Shown here: positions 61,328-64,000 of the stretch, in pieces
Layout: every line of letters starts with the position of its first letter
Numbering within the stretch: position 1 is the stretch's first letter
Source of the DNA: Streptomyces triticisoli
Lineage (GTDB): Bacteria; Actinomycetota; Actinomycetes; Streptomycetales; Streptomycetaceae
NCBI RefSeq assembly: GCF_003270085.1
Contig: NZ_QFDQ01000005.1
Coordinates: 1 to 64,000 of the forward strand
DNA length: 64,000 nucleotides
Direction of reading: 5' to 3'
Made by a program: the position numbers and the translations under genes
The notes under the pieces: model-generated
The model's database searches: none
What the model was told of the DNA's origin: nothing
Seen by the model: the letters and a program-made list of their open reading frames with translations, nothing else

Positions 61328-62097
61328 CGGGAACCGCCGCCCAGCCAGTCCAGGTGGGAACCGGCGTCCCGGCCCTGGGCGCCGACGAGTTCGAGGAAGG
61401 CCTGCTGAAGGGTGGGAGCCTCACCGCGCACCTCGGCGAGGGTGCCCTGGGCGCGGATCCGCCCGGCCGCCATCACGGCCACCCAGTCGCACAGCGACTC
61501 GACCAGTTCCATGACGTGGGAGGAGAACACGACGGTGGCGCCGGAGGCGGTGTACCGCTCCAGGACGCCCCGGATGGTCTGCGCGGACACCGGGTCGACG
61601 CCCTCGAACGGCTCGTCCAGGAACAGGACCTCCGGGTTGTGCAGCAGCGCGGACGCGAGTCCTATCTTCTTGCGCATGCCGGTCGAGTAGTCGACGACGA
61701 GCTTGTGCTGGGCGCCGGCCAGGTCCAGCACGTCGAGCAGCTGTGTGGCCCGCCGGTCCACCTCGTTTCCGGGCAGACCGCGCAACCGCCCCGAGTACGA
61801 CAGCAGTTCCCGCCCCGACAGCCGCTCGAAGAGCCGCAGCCCCTCGGGCAGCACACCGATCCGCGCCTTCACCGCCACCGGGTCCCGCCACACGTCGTGC
61901 CCGACGACCTCGACGCTGCCCTGGTCGGGCCGGAGCAGTCCGGTCACCATGGAGAGCGTGGTGGTCTTGCCCGCCCCGTTGGGCCCGACCAGCCCGATGA
62001 AGTTCCCCGCCGGCAACTCGAGGTCGATCCCGGCCACGGCGACCTGCTGCCCGAACCGCTTCCAGAGCCCCTGTACGCGTACGGCGCTTGTACCCAC
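61324..62097 (-). CDS. ABC transporter ATP-binding protein
   Basis: 257 residues from GTG 62097, chosen for GGAGGGAG eight bases upstream; ATG 62115 is also in frame. Walker A is GPNGAGKTTT, the signature reads YSTGMRKKIGLA (S-T-G-M in place of SGGQ), Walker B is VLFLDEPFEGVD and the H-loop is SSHVMELVE. It powers the permease encoded next. The class, with VRVQGLWKRFGQQVAVAGID at the start, is exporter-like. Confidence 0.92.
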   Translation of the reverse strand: MGTSAVRVQGLWKRFGQQVAVAGIDLELPAGNFIGLVGPNGAGKTTTLSMVTGLLRPDQGSVEVVGHDVWRDPVAVKARIGVLPEGLRLFERLSGRELLSYSGRLRGLPGNEVDRRATQLLDVLDLAGAQHKLVVDYSTGMRKKIGLASALLHNPEVLFLDEPFEGVDPVSAQTIRGVLERYTASGATVVFSSHVMELVESLCDWVAVMAAGRIRAQGTLAEVRGEAPTLQQAFLELVGAQGRDAGSHLDWLGGGSR

Positions 62098-62176
62098 TAC
62101 GACTGCTCCCTCCATCAGGGTGAACCCTACGGGGGAGCAGCGTCCTGAAGGGGCGCGGGCCTGTGCTGATATGCGG

Positions 62177-62213
62177 CTCCTCCCCCAAGCTCTTGACGAG
62201 CAGGGGACCCCCA
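62177..62213. repeat. Intergenic copy of the GGGGGTCCCC...TTGGGGGAG palindrome unit
   Basis: On the minus strand GGGGGTCCCCTGCTCGTCAA is followed by GAGCTTGGGGGAGGAG. The layout, a GGGGGTxCCxC palindrome then a spacer then TGGGGGAG, is the same as at 5077-5114. It lies between the ABC ATPase start and the Prim-Pol gene end. Confidence 0.6.
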
Positions 62214-62285
62214 TCGGGGCGCGACCAGCCACAAACGACTCGCAGCCGCGGAACAAGAGAAACCGGGCAGGACAGTAGGCGCCCG

Positions 62286-62879
62286 TTACCTGTCTCTTCC
62301 GCACGCATACGCCAACGGCGGGATCAACTCCTCCACATCCGGCAGCCACCGATTGGCCGCAGTGGGCCGGCAGGCCCACTGCACGGCCCCCCGCGACCCG
62401 TACCGCGTGGGCGGCGCAGCCACATACGCCCCCTCGCCCAGCGCGACCAGGTCCAGGGACGCCGCCGACCACCCCAGCCTGCGCAGCGACTCCGGCACCT
62501 TCACGCACGCCCCCGGCAGCACGAAGAACTGCATCCGCCGCTCGGGGGTGAGGATCACCGGTCCGAGGGCCGACTTCATCCGCTCCATCCGGGCCAGCGC
62601 GAGGAACCCGGCCGTCTCCGGGACGGACAGCGCGTCGAACGTACGGCCCGTGGGCAGCAGGATCGACGCGGTCGGCTGCTGCTGCCACATCCGGCGGACC
62701 GCGGTCGCGCTGCCGGTCGCCCGGGCCGCCCAGTCCGCGTGCGCCGGGTGTGCGCCGGGTGCCGCGCACGCGGGGTCGCCGCAGGAGCAGCGCTGCACTC
62801 CGCCGGCCGCTTCCAGCCAGGTGCCGGGGAACACGTCCCAGCGGCGTTCCTCGGCATAGCGAACGGCTGTCTCCAGCAT
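62286..62879 (-). CDS. Prim-Pol-like (bifunctional DNA primase/polymerase N-terminal) protein
   Basis: 197 residues from ATG 62879 with GGAGAG five bases upstream. It reads MLETAVRYAEERRWDVFPGT, a CSCGDPACAAPGAHPAHADW segment, then ASILLPTGRTFDALSVPETA. This is the N-terminal archaeo-eukaryotic primase-polymerase-like domain alone; many streptomycetes carry such stand-alone copies in the chromosome. The catalytic Asp pair of true Prim-Pol enzymes is only partly evident (FDALSV), so activity is uncertain. Not obviously in a plasmid or phage context. Confidence 0.75.
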   Translation of the reverse strand: MLETAVRYAEERRWDVFPGTWLEAAGGVQRCSCGDPACAAPGAHPAHADWAARATGSATAVRRMWQQQPTASILLPTGRTFDALSVPETAGFLALARMERMKSALGPVILTPERRMQFFVLPGACVKVPESLRRLGWSAASLDLVALGEGAYVAAPPTRYGSRGAVQWACRPTAANRWLPDVEELIPPLAYACGRDR

Positions 62880-63303
62880 TAGCTCTCCGCGCTGCTGGGG
62901 AATCCGACCGGCGGCCCGACCGGCGCTCCGGTCGGCAGTGTGTACGGCTTGGGCACTCGGGATCGTCTCTTCCACGCCCCACTCAACTCCCGCGCCCAAC
63001 CGGGGTTACGGGGGTCTGCGGGAGTTGACGCGCCGGGGAGGAGCACCGGGTCCGCGTCCGGGGCGCATGGGTGCATGTGTGGGGGCGCGCGGGAGGATCG
63101 TCGGCGGGTGTTGGGTAGTTCGGTACGGGGGTGGCGTTCACCTTTACCCCGGCAATCCTCGCATGTCCCGCATTTTCGGTATGTCCGCGGGGCATTGATC
63201 TTCACGGCTGGAACTTTCCGCCGGGACGCGGACCGTCTCCGGCCGCGCAAGACTCGTCGACTCGGTGCGTGGGCAGAGCACCGCAGCTACAGGGGGTTAC
63301 GCC
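62880..63303. other. Gene-free region between divergent Prim-Pol and regulator genes
   Basis: I see no gene. Frames on both strands are open but lack normal codon bias and starts. The part near 63170-63230 is AT-richer and probably contains the promoter of the regulator gene (TTGATC at 63196). Confidence 0.5.
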
Positions 63304-64000
63304 ATGGCCGCAAGGCCTCTCGTCGCGCGGCAGCCGAACGAACGGCTGCAGGCGCTCATCCAGGAGGCGGGCTGCTCGAATGCCGGGCTGGCCCGCCGGG
63401 TCAACATGTGCGGTGCCGAGCACGGCCTCGACCTGCGGTACGACAAGACGTCCGTGGCGCGCTGGCTGCGCGGGCAGCAGCCACGCGGGCGTGCCCCGGC
63501 GGTCATCGCGGAGGCGCTGGGCCGCAAGCTGGGCCGTACGGTCACGATCGACGAGATCGGTATGGCCAACGGCAAGAACCTCGCCTCCGGTGTGGGTCTC
63601 CAGTTCTCGCCGACGGTGCTGGGGGCCATCGAGCAGGTCTGCGAGCTGTGGCGCAGTGACGTGGGCCGCCGGGACTTCCTGTCCGGTTCCTCCGTCGCCG
63701 CGTCCGCGCTGGTGGAGCCGAGCCGGGACTGGCTGATCTCCGCGCCGGACGGGCAGGTCGCGCGCGCGGTGGGGCCGCGGGTGGGCCAGTCCGACGTAGC
63801 GGCCGTACGGGCCATGACGCAGGCGCTGGTCGACCTGGACCACACCTACGGCAGCGGGCATGTGCGCCCGGTGGTCGTGCACTACCTCAACAGCGTCGTC
63901 TCCGGGCTGCTCGCCGGGTCGTACCGGGAGGCGGTGGGCCGCGACCTGTTCGCCGCGGTGGCCCGACTCACCGAACTCGCCGGGTACATGGCCGTCGACA
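63304..64000 (+). CDS. Streptomyces-type regulator with N-terminal helix-turn-helix, 3' end outside window
   Basis: ATG 63304, preceded by a GGGGG stretch. At least 232 residues. The N-terminal 75 residues look like an XRE-type or related helix-turn-helix: PNERLQALIQEAGCSNAGLA, RRVNMCGAEHGLDLRYDKTS, VARWLRGQQPRGRAPAVIAE. A middle segment with RRDFLSGSSVAASALVEP resembles the linker found in large streptomycete regulators that end in TPR-like helices. Related proteins influence development and antibiotic production. The C-terminus, which would settle the type, lies outside. Confidence 0.75.
   Translation, partial: MAARPLVARQPNERLQALIQEAGCSNAGLARRVNMCGAEHGLDLRYDKTSVARWLRGQQPRGRAPAVIAEALGRKLGRTVTIDEIGMANGKNLASGVGLQFSPTVLGAIEQVCELWRSDVGRRDFLSGSSVAASALVEPSRDWLISAPDGQVARAVGPRVGQSDVAAVRAMTQALVDLDHTYGSGHVRPVVVHYLNSVVSGLLAGSYREAVGRDLFAAVARLTELAGYMAVD

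Noticed and set aside
58517..61408. 963-codon plus-strand open frame across hydrolase, methyltransferase and permease genes
   Set aside because: It overlaps three recognised genes and has no family similarity.

Overview
The window reads as chromosomal DNA of a Streptomyces or very close relative. GC is very high with strong GC bias at third codon positions, and GTG/TTG starts and 4-bp ATGA/GTGA overlaps are common. Lineage markers include DUF397/DUF5753 genes, a conservon (cvnABCD plus two P450s), a TGGGAGCGCTCCCA CebR operator before a secreted GH5-CBM2 cellulase, a DmdR1-type iron regulator, and a cinnamate/coumarate:CoA ligase of the S. coelicolor ScCCL type.

Layout. 1-3.5 kb: accessory patch with an ATP-binding regulator fragment, a desaturase-like membrane protein, an AbiEi/DUF559 protein flanked by two homologous small ORFs, and a truncated DUF5753 gene joined to a DUF397 gene. 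3.5-14.7 kb: a large sacsin/Hsp90-type ATPase, a CtpE-like P-type ATPase behind an array of GC hairpins, a DUF2530 protein, a purine permease, RHH and MarR regulators, an MFS exporter, ThpR and a tiny membrane protein. 14.7-19.7 kb: a roughly 4-kb integrative element with a large serine integrase splits an aldo/keto reductase (AKR) gene and carries a complete AKR homologue. 19.7-29.2 kb: Uma2 protein, SGNH hydrolase, membrane-anchored secreted protein, cellulase, an acetyltransferase-TetR pair with a double palindromic operator, several broken or short genes (DUF397 remnants, a frameshifted M48 protease), and serC. 29.3-35.3 kb: conservon with a CYP157-like P450 lacking EXXR and a CYP154-like P450. 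35.6-39.6 kb: FAD/FeS oxidoreductase and EamA transporter. 39.7-49.9 kb: translationally coupled acyl-CoA operon (TIGR03084, AtuA-like, biotin-dependent carboxylase beta and alpha, acyl-CoA dehydrogenase, CoA ligase, enoyl-CoA hydratase, TetR) behind a palindrome-overlapped promoter. 49.9-64 kb: RidA, PAS-GAF protein, SIS protein, pdxH, citrate synthase, 2OG oxygenase, dmdR1 with a long structured leader, alpha/beta hydrolase-like protein, methyltransferase, ABC exporter, Prim-Pol protein and the 5' part of a regulator.

How the genes fit together. The 39.7-49.9 kb operon looks like one catabolic unit: a ligase makes an acyl-CoA, a dehydrogenase and a biotin-dependent carboxylase act on it, a hydratase follows, and AtuA-like and TIGR03084 proteins play less certain roles, probably under the last gene (TetR). 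The conservon forms one minus-strand operon in which a membrane sensor, roadblock protein, DUF742 protein and small GTPase may control the two coupled P450s.

The most interesting points are the structured, peptide-encoding leader before dmdR1, the AKR-disrupting and AKR-carrying element, palindrome-repeat insertions inside coding sequences, and the paralogous small ORFs around the AbiEi/DUF559 gene.
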